Source: an uncultured Eubacteriales bacterium
GTDB lineage: Bacteria > Bacillota > Clostridia > Oscillospirales > CAG-272
Direction: 5' to 3'
NCBI GenBank assembly: GCA_934402395.1
Contig: CAKRTQ010000011.1
Location: 17,578 to 81,577 of the forward strand
Length of the DNA stretch: 64,000 nt
In this document: positions 8,298-16,413 of the stretch, in pieces
Layout of the letters: each line of letters starts with the position of its first letter
Position numbering within the stretch: position 1 is the stretch's first letter
Translations under genes and position numbers: made by a program
Notes under the pieces: generated by a model
What the model saw: the letters and a program-made list of their open reading frames with translations, nothing else
The model's database searches: none
What the model was told of the DNA's origin: nothing

Positions 8298-8314
8298 CGC
8301 AACATTTTGTTACA
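8298..8314. promoter_or_regulatory. Operator-like palindrome (site 2, imperfect)
   Basis: CGCAACATTTTGTTACA. The right arm TTGTTACA is identical to site 1 and the left arm matches at five of eight positions, with the same 17-base geometry. It lies upstream of the XRE gene. Confidence 0.5.
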
Positions 8315-8363
8315 TATGTACAGCATTCCGGACATGAATCGCCCATTATGACCGCCGCGCATT

Positions 8364-8380
8364 AGTAACAATATGTCACA
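8364..8380. promoter_or_regulatory. Operator-like palindrome (site 3)
   Basis: AGTAACAATATGTCACA. Left arm matches site 1 at seven of eight bases and right arm at six of eight, same spacing. It lies immediately upstream of the AT-rich promoter region of the XRE gene (candidate -10 TAAAAT at 8401-8406), consistent with autoregulation. Confidence 0.6.
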
Positions 8381-8452
8381 TTTTTTCTTTTGAATAATGA
8401 TAAAATATCGGTATAGAGTTATTTGAAATGAAAAAGGTCGGCAGGAGATGTT

Positions 8453-8686
8453 ATGAAGGGTCTGCGGGAGATTCGCAAAAAAAGAGGCTTGAGCCAGCAA
8501 AAAGTCGCTATGGACTTGAATATAAGCCGCGAGGCGCTGTCGTACTATGAAAACGGAAAGCGCAGTCCTGATGTTTCCATGCTGATTGCACTGTCGGACT
8601 ACTTCAATGTTTCGGTCGATTATCTGATACGCGGATGTGAATTTGATGAGATCTCTCATGAAAGCGGCGCATCTCCGTCAAAATAA
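8453..8686 (+). CDS. XRE (Cro/CI) family repressor
   Basis: 77 residues. AGGAGAT site before ATG 8453. Residues 3-58 form the five-helix HTH_3 domain: LREIRKKRGLSQQKVAMDLN, then ISREALSYYENGKRSPDV and ISDYF-type end (LIALSDYFNVSVDYLIRG). A short polar tail of about 17 residues follows, with no sensor domain. It is the only regulator beside the three TGTAACA/TGTTACA palindromes and is divergent from the peptide/DUF4190/lgt run, so it is the likely repressor of both directions. A 20-bp hairpin terminator follows it. Confidence 0.9.
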   Translation: MKGLREIRKKRGLSQQKVAMDLNISREALSYYENGKRSPDVSMLIALSDYFNVSVDYLIRGCEFDEISHESGASPSK

Positions 8687-8739
8687 AAGCGGCGCACCGC
8701 CGCTTTGGGATATGAATATTTTTCCACACGGCATATTAT

Positions 8740-8787
8740 ACAAAAGCTCAGGGTCAGACCCAATAAAGTCTGACCCTGAGCTTTTGT
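8740..8787. terminator. Perfect 20-bp bidirectional hairpin
   Basis: ACAAAAGCTCAGGGTCAGAC (8740-8759), loop CCAATAAA, exact reverse complement (8768-8787). The stem's A-rich foot and matching TTTTGT on the other side allow termination in both directions. It separates the plus-strand XRE gene from the minus-strand helicase. Absence of any mismatch in 20 bp is unusual for a chromosomal terminator. Confidence 0.8.
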
Positions 8788-8819
8788 ATTGTTACCGGCA
8801 GGATATCCAAAAAATCAAT

Positions 8820-11075
8820 TCATCGCGCCCCGGCATCTTCACCGGAATATTCGCGGAATATTTCCGCCAGACGCTTTACGACCTCAGTCGGCTTAAGCTT
8901 ATCGGCAGCATATGCACGGCGCAGAAGCGACGGCGGCACATGGTCGTCGTACTTTTCAAACACCGGGCATTCGCCCTCTCCGACAAGAGATTCACAGTCT
9001 ATGCCCTCCGTCGCCGCCTTCTTCGCCAGTCCGCGTGCGAGGTCATAGCCGTTTGCGCCCTCCATTTTGAAAGTGATAAAGCAGCAGCCCTCATATTCGA
9101 TCCCGCTTATGCGGAAATCATGTGCATTTGCCGCAATATAGCGTCTGAGCGTTCTGAACGACCGCGTTCCGAGCCACGGAAAGATGCACCACGAATAGCC
9201 TCCGAGATGTACTATCGAATGCGACAGCATTCCGGTGCTTCGCGCAAGCTGCCGCGCCGCCTCAAGCCTCTTCGCGGCGTTCGGCTTGAGATACGGATAT
9301 GCCGTGTCCTCGGCGAGCACACGCTTCATGCGTTCGAGTATGCGCGTGTTTATCTCGCCGTAGTCGCCGGGCCACGATATCTCCATCTTGCCCTCTACCG
9401 GGTGAACATATATCAGCTTGCGGCGCACGTCAAGCTCTTCGACCTCCCACACTCTGCCCGCGAGCGCAAAGCGGTCGCCTACGGGCGGCGGTGTGGTGAT
9501 AGTGCCTATCTCATCCGACTTCCATCTCACCGTATAGTCCTCGCTGTCCTTGAAAACAGCGTAAAACTTAAAGGATGACAGCAGCTTTTCACCCGCAAGA
9601 CCGATTATCAGTCCCTTTTCCTCGGTCACCTCAAGAAAATCGTTCTCGCACATTGAAATGAGCAGCGTGCGGTAATCCTCCTTGGATATTTCCGCGAACG
9701 GCGGTAACGCAAGCACGCGCCCGGCAAGCTCACGCGGGCGCAACTCGCCCGATGACGCCGCAATGCTCAGCGTCTGGTGGAACGCAAGGCTCATCGGCAT
9801 TTTTTTGTGACCCGGCGGCTCGATAAAGCGTTCTTCGATGTAAAGCTGAACTATCGCTATGGCGCGCAGCAGCTCCCACGGAATAAGCTGCGGCAGCGGC
9901 GTGTTCGGCAGTGCGTCCTCCTCGCGGAAGACCATCATCATCTCGGGCGGCTGACCGCGCCTGCCCGAGCGTCCGAGCCGCTGAAGAAAGCTTGTCACCG
10001 AGTTCGGCGCGCCGTTCTGAGCCACACGTTCAAGCCTGCCTATGTCGATGCCGAGCTCCATCGTGACTGTGGCGCAGGTCACGGCGCGGATGCCGTCATC
10101 CTTCATTTTAAGCTCAGCTTCCTCACGCAGCGCGGCGGAAAGGTTGCCGTGGTGAATGAGGAATACATCCGGCTCGTTCCGCCTTTTTGCTATCTGGCGC
10201 AGCGTGGCGGTCACATATTCGGTCTCCTCGCGCGAGTTTGAAAAAACAAGTGCCTTTTTATCCTTTACGCAGTCGTAAAGATACTCATACCCCGCGTCCA
10301 GCTCCGCCCTTCCGCCATCGTCCGGCGCATCCTGCGCACGCTCGGCTGTCTGGTCGTATGAGGGATTCTGAACATAAAAATGCTCCATTCCGAGCCGCCA
10401 GCGCAGCTTTTCGGGCGGCACCTGCGGTATGTCGGTGGCACGTCCGCTGCCCGCCGCAAGCCATGCGGCGGCGAGTCCGGGATCTCCGACCGTGGCTGAA
10501 AGCCCGATACGGCGCGGCGAATGCCCGATAAGCCCGGCAATGCGGCAAAGCTGGCATATTATCTGATTGCCGCGGTCGCTGCCCGTTAGTGTGTGTATCT
10601 CGTCGATAACCACAAAGCGAAGATCGCCGAATATGCGCGGGATATCATTCTGGCGGTTTACGAGCATCGACTCAAGCGATTCCGGCGTTATCTGAAGCAC
10701 GCCGCGCGGCTCGTCAAGCATTTTTTTCTTGTGCGATGCGGCAACATCGCCGTGCCAGTGCGTGACCGGAATGCCCGTCATATCGAGCAGCTCTTCGATC
10801 CTGCCGAACTGGTCGTTTATGAGACTTTTCAGCGGAGCTATATAAAGCACTCCGACCGAGCGCGGCATATCCTCGCAGAGAAGCGACAGTATCGGAAAAA
10901 ACGCCGCTTCGGTCTTGCCGGACGCCGTGGATGACGTAAGCAGCAGATTGTTCTCGGTGCAGAATATGCTTTTTGCAGCCGCCGTCTGTACGGCGCGGAG
11001 CGAATCCCATGAATGAGCGTAAATGTATTCGCGGATGAAATCCGGAAAACGCCCGAATATCTCGTTATCGTTCAT
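8820..11075 (-). CDS. Lhr/BrxHI-like superfamily 2 helicase
   Basis: 751 residues. Motifs in order: Q-motif-like W-x2-LRAVQ at 23-30, Walker A ASGKT at 51-55, PLKSL at 81-85, TPES at 130-133, DEIH at 158-161, SAT at 193-195, VFSNSREETE around 277-286, and the arginine-finger motif QRLGRSGRRG at 365-374; the last 350 residues are a family-specific region. This is the Lhr-like class (COG1201) used as BrxHI in type 2 BREX. It starts nine bases after the BrxD-like stop with no clear ribosome site, so it depends on translation of that gene. Predicted role: DNA or RNA remodelling within the three-gene system, moving on nucleic acid with ATP. No nuclease domain is seen. Confidence 0.85.
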   Translation of the reverse strand: MNDNEIFGRFPDFIREYIYAHSWDSLRAVQTAAAKSIFCTENNLLLTSSTASGKTEAAFFPILSLLCEDMPRSVGVLYIAPLKSLINDQFGRIEELLDMTGIPVTHWHGDVAASHKKKMLDEPRGVLQITPESLESMLVNRQNDIPRIFGDLRFVVIDEIHTLTGSDRGNQIICQLCRIAGLIGHSPRRIGLSATVGDPGLAAAWLAAGSGRATDIPQVPPEKLRWRLGMEHFYVQNPSYDQTAERAQDAPDDGGRAELDAGYEYLYDCVKDKKALVFSNSREETEYVTATLRQIAKRRNEPDVFLIHHGNLSAALREEAELKMKDDGIRAVTCATVTMELGIDIGRLERVAQNGAPNSVTSFLQRLGRSGRRGQPPEMMMVFREEDALPNTPLPQLIPWELLRAIAIVQLYIEERFIEPPGHKKMPMSLAFHQTLSIAASSGELRPRELAGRVLALPPFAEISKEDYRTLLISMCENDFLEVTEEKGLIIGLAGEKLLSSFKFYAVFKDSEDYTVRWKSDEIGTITTPPPVGDRFALAGRVWEVEELDVRRKLIYVHPVEGKMEISWPGDYGEINTRILERMKRVLAEDTAYPYLKPNAAKRLEAARQLARSTGMLSHSIVHLGGYSWCIFPWLGTRSFRTLRRYIAANAHDFRISGIEYEGCCFITFKMEGANGYDLARGLAKKAATEGIDCESLVGEGECPVFEKYDDHVPPSLLRRAYAADKLKPTEVVKRLAEIFREYSGEDAGAR

Positions 11076-11084
11076 TTAGGTATA

Positions 11085-12443
11085 TCAGAAATCAATGTCG
11101 GAGGGATCAAATGCAGACTTTTTTACGGTCCCGCCATCCCCCGGTGTTCCGTCAGACGGTGCGGCGGCCTCTGCAGGAGCCGCGCCGTCATGCGCCGGCA
11201 CGACCGACGCGGCAATGTCGGAGAAGCTGCGGTCCGGATTCTGCATGAGTATATTGAGCACCGTCATATAGTCGCGCAGCATTTCACGCGGGGTGATAAG
11301 CATATCGGCACCGGCGCGCGACAGGCAGATGCGCAAAAATTCCAGCTGTTCCTCCGGCGTTATACGCGCCTTGACGCCGTAATAGCGCGAATGCAGCGCC
11401 GTCATGCGCACGATCAGAGCCAGGAGCTCATCGTCGCCGAGACGTGCGAGCCGCAGGACAGGTCCCACGGTATTCTTCACGCCGGCAGCCTGGAAGCGGC
11501 TGTCGCAAAGGCGCGAGCGTAGCGCCTCGTAGCTGTAAAGCCCCCGGCGGGTGTCCTCAAGGAACTGCGGCGTGCCGCCGAGAACGATCTCAAGATACGG
11601 CGCGCGTCCCTGACAGGTGTCGTTGAACATGGCGAGTATCTTTTCGTAGTTGTTTTCGCGCGCCACGCGGTTGGGGATCTTGTAGAGGTTCACACATTCG
11701 TCGATGAACACAATAAGACCGCGATAGCCGAATCTGTGCGACAGTGCAGCCCACAGCTTGATGAAATCGTACCAGTTTGAATCCGAAATGATTGTCGAAA
11801 CATCAAAGCCCAGCTCGCGCTTTGCCTCGGTCTTTGTGGTGAACTCACCGCGCAGCCACCGCAGGCAGGCGGCGCATTTTTCATCCTCGCCGCGTTCGGC
11901 GGCAAGATAATATTCAAATATGACCTTTGCAAAGTCAAAACCGCCGACCATGAACTCAAACCCGCGCAGTTCGCCGCGCACCGCCTCAAGCAGTGCCGTA
12001 CTGTCATCGGGAGGACACTTTTCGCGCAGCGTGCCGAGCCACTTGGCAATTATCTTGCGCAGCGCGCCGCCGTCGGGCGATGCGCGGGATGCAAGATTTT
12101 TCATAAGCTCACGGTATGTCGCCACGCCCGCGCCGCCGCTGCCGTAAAGGCGCCGCTCGGGGGAGAGATCGGCATCTGCCGTCAGAAAGCCGCGCTCAAG
12201 CGCGTAACCGCGTATGAGCTGAATGAGAAAGCTCTTGCCGCTTCCGTAACGTCCGACAAGTATCCTCATCGAACCGCCGCCCTCATTCACAAGCTCGAGA
12301 TCGGACAGAAACGCGGCGATCTCATCCTTTCTGCCTATTGCGATATACGGTGCGCCCTCGCGCGGCACGACCCCGGCAGAAACAGAGGCAAGAAGTGAGG
12401 CAAGTATTCTTTTCGGTATCTTTTCTGTGCTGTTGTCAGGCAT
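11085..12443 (-). CDS. BrxD-like P-loop ATPase (DUF2791 family)
   Basis: 452 residues. AAAGGAG seven bases before ATG. 'PREGAPYIAIGRKDEIAAFLSDL' leads into Walker A GRYGSGKS (64-71); Walker B is GLIVFIDECVNLYKI near residue 235; a sensor-like LEIVLGGTPQFLEDTRRGLYSYEALRSRL follows. This is the arrangement of BrxD/DUF2791 ATP-binding proteins, which accompany BrxHI helicases in type 2 BREX loci and in TerB-linked operons. A low-complexity Ala/Pro/Gly linker and the tail KKSAFDPSDIDF close the protein; the tail may bind a partner. Predicted to be a DNA-sensing ATPase acting with the flanking TerB protein and helicase. Confidence 0.82.
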   Translation of the reverse strand: MPDNSTEKIPKRILASLLASVSAGVVPREGAPYIAIGRKDEIAAFLSDLELVNEGGGSMRILVGRYGSGKSFLIQLIRGYALERGFLTADADLSPERRLYGSGGAGVATYRELMKNLASRASPDGGALRKIIAKWLGTLREKCPPDDSTALLEAVRGELRGFEFMVGGFDFAKVIFEYYLAAERGEDEKCAACLRWLRGEFTTKTEAKRELGFDVSTIISDSNWYDFIKLWAALSHRFGYRGLIVFIDECVNLYKIPNRVARENNYEKILAMFNDTCQGRAPYLEIVLGGTPQFLEDTRRGLYSYEALRSRLCDSRFQAAGVKNTVGPVLRLARLGDDELLALIVRMTALHSRYYGVKARITPEEQLEFLRICLSRAGADMLITPREMLRDYMTVLNILMQNPDRSFSDIAASVVPAHDGAAPAEAAAPSDGTPGDGGTVKKSAFDPSDIDF

Positions 12444-12455
12444 TTCTGTGCTCCT

Positions 12456-14165
12456 TTACTTATTTTTGCCGGCGGCGAGGAGAGTCCGCACCTCGTCGGC
12501 ATAGTCGTCGATAACGCGGTATGCACCGTCCGCTTCTTCAAGTATTATATCACCGAATATTTCCGCCGCGGCATCATTGACGGCGTCTGCCACCGCATCG
12601 GCAAGCGTGCCGTGCGCCGCGGCAAAAGCGCGCTCGGCAGCCCCGTCTCCTTCAAGCGCCGCCAGAACGAACGGAACATTCTCCGCAAGTGCCGCCGCAA
12701 GCCCTCCGTCCTCCGCCGCATCCGCATGAACGGTGTCGGGAGCCGACGGTCCCGGCTCTGCCGGCATCGCAGATACGCCGTCACCCTCGTCTGCAAACGC
12801 TTCGATAAGTTTGTCTGTGGTCAGCCACGACTCGGATTCTATCCGCGCGGCGTTTTCAAATGAAAGCGTATTGTTTTCGGGCAGCGGATCATAAAGTTTT
12901 TCATATTCCGGCATGGACTCCGGCTTCCGCGCGACCGTGCGGCGTGCCGCCGGCGGAAATTCCGCCGCAAAATACTCATCCACAGCCGCACGCGCAGCCG
13001 TGGGCAGCGGACCGAATGAAAGCCGCGACTTTATCCCCAACGCCGCCCTGAGGCGGTTTTCGGTATACTTCAGTATATCCGTAACCATAAAGCGTATTTC
13101 ATGCGAGCGGGAAAAGGAACAGTATTCAACGTATATCCGCTTTTTTGCGCGCGGTGCGCAAAGAGCGCCGACATATGCATCACGCACTGTCTGCGTATCC
13201 CGCATTCCGGGCAGAAGCTGCCCGGTTTTCCCCGTCATGCCGCGGCAGGCGCGGAGAGCAGCCGATGCAGCCGCAGTCATATGCCTCTCGTAAAGCGGAG
13301 CCGCCTCGCCCGAGGCATATCTGCTTTTGTGCCAGTCATAATTTGAGCAGTACATGATGAGCGCCGCCTCGCCGCCGTCCTTTGTGTCAATGTAAAATTC
13401 ACGCAGCGACGATGCGCCGAGGTAAGCCGCCGCCGGTATGCCCTCAAGCGCGTGAAACGGTGCCGGCAGCCTGTTTACAAGGCAAAGATCGCACACCCAT
13501 TCGGAAAGCTGAACATCAAGTCGCGGATATTCGCCGCGATACGCCCGCCAGATAAAGCAGAGCTGCTCAAGCGCATCGGCGGCTGCGGACGTGCCCGAGT
13601 AAAGGTTTATCAGCTCATAAATGTAAAGGGTGATATAGCTGTAATCTGCCGGGGGCGCGTTTTTGCGCCGCACCTCTCCGCGCCACCAAAGGTAAAAGGC
13701 AAGCTGTGATGAATCAAGCTGAGAATATTGCGGCATATACGAAAAGAACGGGACCGCACGGCATTCCGGCGCGTTTTTGTGCTCATAATAAGCCGCATTG
13801 CGCAGAAACTGCTCGTAATAGGAATATCCGGTGTGCCACTTCATGACCGAGACGCGGTGCAGAAGTGTTCCCTCCGGCTCGTATGAAAGCTCTGGCTTTT
13901 CACTGCGCGCCGCATCCGGGTCATTCTGCGCGAGCCACCCGCGTCCGGCAGCGGCGTTAAGGCTCTCACGCGGAGGGATCCTGACGATATCGGCGGGACC
14001 GGCATCATTTTCCGCCTCCGCAACTATCTCAACGGCGTCAACAGACGCACGCGGCGCGGCGGTGGCGCGCCTGTGTCTGCGCGGCATAAGTCCGCTGACA
14101 TCCCAAAAGCTGTCCGCCTCATCGTGCAGCGCGTTTTTTTCGTCTTTTTTGTCCGTTCCGACCAT
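12456..14165 (-). CDS. TerB-N/TerB-C domain protein
   Basis: 569 residues, GGGAGGTGG before ATG. Residues 1-100 are a low-complexity, probably disordered region. Residues about 105-300 match the TerB N-terminal domain (MKWHTGYSYYEQFLRNA, FFSYMPQYSQLDSSQLAFYLWWRGEVR, YITLYIYELIN). The region around 330-400 (RIYVEYCSFSRSHEIRFMVTDILKYTENRLR) matches the middle part of such proteins, and the end (DAVADAVNDAAAEIFGDIILEEADG, VIDDYADEVR) matches TerB-C. These domains were described in tellurite-resistance and phage-defence contexts. It is the first gene of the operon with the BrxD-like ATPase and the helicase and has its own promoter. Its molecular role is not established; scaffold or sensor is an inference. 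Confidence 0.82.
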   Translation of the reverse strand: MVGTDKKDEKNALHDEADSFWDVSGLMPRRHRRATAAPRASVDAVEIVAEAENDAGPADIVRIPPRESLNAAAGRGWLAQNDPDAARSEKPELSYEPEGTLLHRVSVMKWHTGYSYYEQFLRNAAYYEHKNAPECRAVPFFSYMPQYSQLDSSQLAFYLWWRGEVRRKNAPPADYSYITLYIYELINLYSGTSAAADALEQLCFIWRAYRGEYPRLDVQLSEWVCDLCLVNRLPAPFHALEGIPAAAYLGASSLREFYIDTKDGGEAALIMYCSNYDWHKSRYASGEAAPLYERHMTAAASAALRACRGMTGKTGQLLPGMRDTQTVRDAYVGALCAPRAKKRIYVEYCSFSRSHEIRFMVTDILKYTENRLRAALGIKSRLSFGPLPTAARAAVDEYFAAEFPPAARRTVARKPESMPEYEKLYDPLPENNTLSFENAARIESESWLTTDKLIEAFADEGDGVSAMPAEPGPSAPDTVHADAAEDGGLAAALAENVPFVLAALEGDGAAERAFAAAHGTLADAVADAVNDAAAEIFGDIILEEADGAYRVIDDYADEVRTLLAAGKNK

Positions 14166-14201
14166 TATCCCACCTCCCGCCGTGTGATAGGTTAATATAT
14201 T

Positions 14202-14230
14202 ATTTTACCATGCTTTTTTATATATGTCAA
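14202..14230 (-). promoter_or_regulatory. Promoter of the TerB-BrxD-BrxHI operon
   Basis: Minus strand TTGACA (14225-14230), 17-base spacer, TAAAAT (14202-14207), followed by an AT-rich initiation region and the ribosome site of the TerB gene. No operator-like palindrome is obvious, suggesting constitutive expression. Confidence 0.75.
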
Positions 14231-14331
14231 TGGGTACAGCCGAAAAGTACGCGAATTAAAAATTGAAATGAGCTGTTAAAAAATAATGTATTCAACAGTT
14301 TCTGGTAAACAACGGTCGGCAAAACGGCGGC

Positions 14332-14371
14332 GGGGATGCTAAAAAACTCAAAATGAGTTTTTTACATCCCC
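14332..14371. repeat. Hairpin repeat, copy A
   Basis: GGGGATGCTAAAAAACTCA (14332-14350), loop AAA, then TGAGTTTTTTACATCCCC (14354-14371); one bulged C. Shares the inner arms AAAAAACTCA/TGAGTTTTTT with three other hairpins in the window. Lies between the MATE gene end and the TerB operon promoter, and can act as a terminator for MATE through the U-tract inside its stem. Confidence 0.8.
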
Positions 14372-14378
14372 TACGTAC

Positions 14379-15836
14379 TCAATCGTATTTCATTTTTATT
14401 ATGCAGCGGATATTCGGAACAGCAAGGACCGCCACTGCCGCTATCCATGCGCCGGGATCACCGAAGCATACCGCCGCAAACGCCGCGAGCGATGCTGTGG
14501 AATCCACCGCGCCGCCGTTGACAAGCGCGGGCAGAAACGCGCATATAAGCACGCGCGCCACAAGCTCCGCAAATCCCGCCGTAAGAACATATCCCGGGCG
14601 GCAGATCCCCTGCGCGGCACTGCGTCCGACGAACAGAAGACCGAGGATAAAGTAAAGTATCATATCCACATAAAGATATGTATTGCCGAACCGCACGGTC
14701 GCCTCCGTTACTTTATCCGCACTCATGAAAATGTACTGGTATGCGCCGCCTATCGACAGCAAAAGTCCGACCGAAAGACAGACCGAATACATAACGAGCA
14801 TTATAACAAAAGACTGAAGCGTGCCGCGGCGAATGCGCACGTATTCCTTTTTACCGTAATTCTGCGCGTTGTAGCCGAGTATTCCCGAGCCGAGACCGTT
14901 ATAAAATGCCATAAGGAAGTTTATGAGCTTATTGGCGGCGCCGTAACCGTTCTGCGCCGGCGTGCCCGGCACCATGATCCCATCGGGCGCAAGGTCAAAC
15001 TCAACGACCGCCCCCTGCATAACGATTATCCCGACCGCAAGCACCGAATACTGCAGACCGAGCGGTATCCCCTGCCCCAGATGAGCCCTGATATCCGCAC
15101 CGCCTACGGCAATGTCTTCGCGCCTTATGCGCAGCTCGGGATAGCGGATGAATGTATAAATGAAGCAGAATATCACACTGAGCAACTGAGCCAACACGGT
15201 CGCAAGAGCGGCGCCGGCAGGTCCCATACGGAAGGAGACAAGGAACCAGATATCAAGACCGACATTCAATGCCGTGGATATCATAAGAAAGATGAGCGGC
15301 GTTACCGAATCGCCGCGCGCCCGCAGGACTCCGCATATGAGATTATAGAACATCTGCGCCACGGTCCCCGCAAAAATGATCACGCAATATGTGTAGGCGG
15401 CGTTGTATACCTCGCTGTTGTCCGGCGTTACGTTTATAACACCGAGAAGCCACGGCAGAAGCAATATCGACAGTACCGTAAGCAGTGCAGAGACCGCCAG
15501 CGAAAGATATATCTGAGTCACAAATGAGCGCCGCACGCCCTTATCGTCGCCCGCGCCGACACATTTTGCGGTGATAACGCTGAATCCCGCCGTGCAGCCG
15601 AATGCAAACTGTAAAAAGAAGAACGTAAGCGGGAACGTATCGTTGACGCCTGCGACCTCGCCTGCCGTGAGCACCTGCCCGCATATTATCGCATCGGTGA
15701 GCACATATATCTGTTGAAGGAAATACGAAAGAATTATCGGCAGCGCATAGCGGAGTATCACCCGCCACGGAGTACCGGATGTCAGATCGACCGGACGCAT
15801 AAGTCCGCCGGATCTTGTTTTTGATGTCAAACTCAT
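14379..15836 (-). CDS. MATE family multidrug/Na+ antiporter
   Basis: 485 residues with about twelve membrane helices in two homologous halves. Family features: LTSGTPWRVILRYALPIILSYFLQQIYVLTDAIICGQ at the N-terminus, then DTFPLTFFFLQFAFGCTAGFSVITAKCVGAGD, and AQNGYGAANKLINFLMAFYNGLGSGILGYNAQNYG at the start of the second half. MATE proteins export cationic drugs and metabolites in exchange for Na+ or H+. The first ATG (15834-15836) has AAGGCGG nine bases upstream; an ATG at codon 13 (MRPVDLTSG) is a possible alternative. Monocistronic by its own promoter and the hairpin downstream. Confidence 0.9.
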   Translation of the reverse strand: MSLTSKTRSGGLMRPVDLTSGTPWRVILRYALPIILSYFLQQIYVLTDAIICGQVLTAGEVAGVNDTFPLTFFFLQFAFGCTAGFSVITAKCVGAGDDKGVRRSFVTQIYLSLAVSALLTVLSILLLPWLLGVINVTPDNSEVYNAAYTYCVIIFAGTVAQMFYNLICGVLRARGDSVTPLIFLMISTALNVGLDIWFLVSFRMGPAGAALATVLAQLLSVIFCFIYTFIRYPELRIRREDIAVGGADIRAHLGQGIPLGLQYSVLAVGIIVMQGAVVEFDLAPDGIMVPGTPAQNGYGAANKLINFLMAFYNGLGSGILGYNAQNYGKKEYVRIRRGTLQSFVIMLVMYSVCLSVGLLLSIGGAYQYIFMSADKVTEATVRFGNTYLYVDMILYFILGLLFVGRSAAQGICRPGYVLTAGFAELVARVLICAFLPALVNGGAVDSTASLAAFAAVCFGDPGAWIAAVAVLAVPNIRCIIKMKYD

Positions 15837-15906
15837 GTTTCAGACCGCCTTTCCCGATGAACGGCAGAAGATCATGCAAGGTACGTCCGCCGCCAGAAAC
15901 CACCTT

Positions 15907-15935
15907 ATTATACAATTCCGGCGGTGAAAAAACAA
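15907..15935 (-). promoter_or_regulatory. Promoter of the MATE gene
   Basis: Minus strand TTGTTT (15930-15935), 17-base spacer, perfect TATAAT (15907-15912). Confidence 0.6.
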
Positions 15936-16055
15936 GTGGACAATTTGAAAAAACTTTTACGCGCAAAAGCCCGCGTATATGTTGAAATCATATACCTGTT
16001 TCCCGGTCGCATCCCTCCGGAAATATTATTTTTTTATTAAACCGGTCAAAAGGTC

Positions 16056-16084
16056 TTGAAAACAGCGTCGGGATGGGTTATAAT
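16056..16084 (+). promoter_or_regulatory. Promoter of ireB-ribF-carboxypeptidase
   Basis: TTGAAA (16056-16061), 17-base spacer, TATAAT (16079-16084). Confidence 0.8.
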
Positions 16085-16134
16085 TAATATGGAATACAAT
16101 TTTGCCTGCACGCGCGGGCAGGAAAGGCATTGAA

Positions 16135-16407
16135 ATGATAAGCAAAGAGATCGGAAAAGAACTTAACCGCGAAACACGCGAATTCACCCGTGCCGGCGAT
16201 ACCGAGGGCATGATGCGCGCAACGCTGCTTGAAGTCTACGAAGCACTTGTCGAAAAGGGCTACAATCCCACGAGCCAGATAGTGGGTTATATCCTCTCCG
16301 AAGACCCGACATATATAACAAACCACAAAAACGCACGCACACTCATAACGCACTACGACCGCGATGAGCTGCTTGAAGCAATGGTCAGATACTATCTCGG
16401 AGTATAA
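16135..16407 (+). CDS. IreB family regulatory phosphoprotein (DUF965)
   Basis: 90 residues from ATG 16135-16137 with AAAGG seven bases upstream; an earlier in-frame ATG at 16102 lies right after the promoter and lacks a site. The conserved block is intact: LLEVYEALVEKGYNPTSQIVGYILSEDPTYITNHKNAR and YDRDELLEAMVRYYL. In Enterococcus, IreB is the substrate of the Ser/Thr kinase IreK (PASTA kinase) and controls cephalosporin resistance; the phosphorylated threonines lie near the N-terminus, where this protein has Thr residues in NRETREFTRAGDTEG. The kinase gene is not in the window. Six bases separate it from ribF. Confidence 0.92.
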   Translation: MISKEIGKELNRETREFTRAGDTEGMMRATLLEVYEALVEKGYNPTSQIVGYILSEDPTYITNHKNARTLITHYDRDELLEAMVRYYLGV

Positions 16408-16413
16408 CACCGT

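Noticed and set aside
8637..9578. 313-residue plus-strand frame overlapping the XRE gene end and the helicase
   Set aside because: Antisense to the helicase; product has no pattern.
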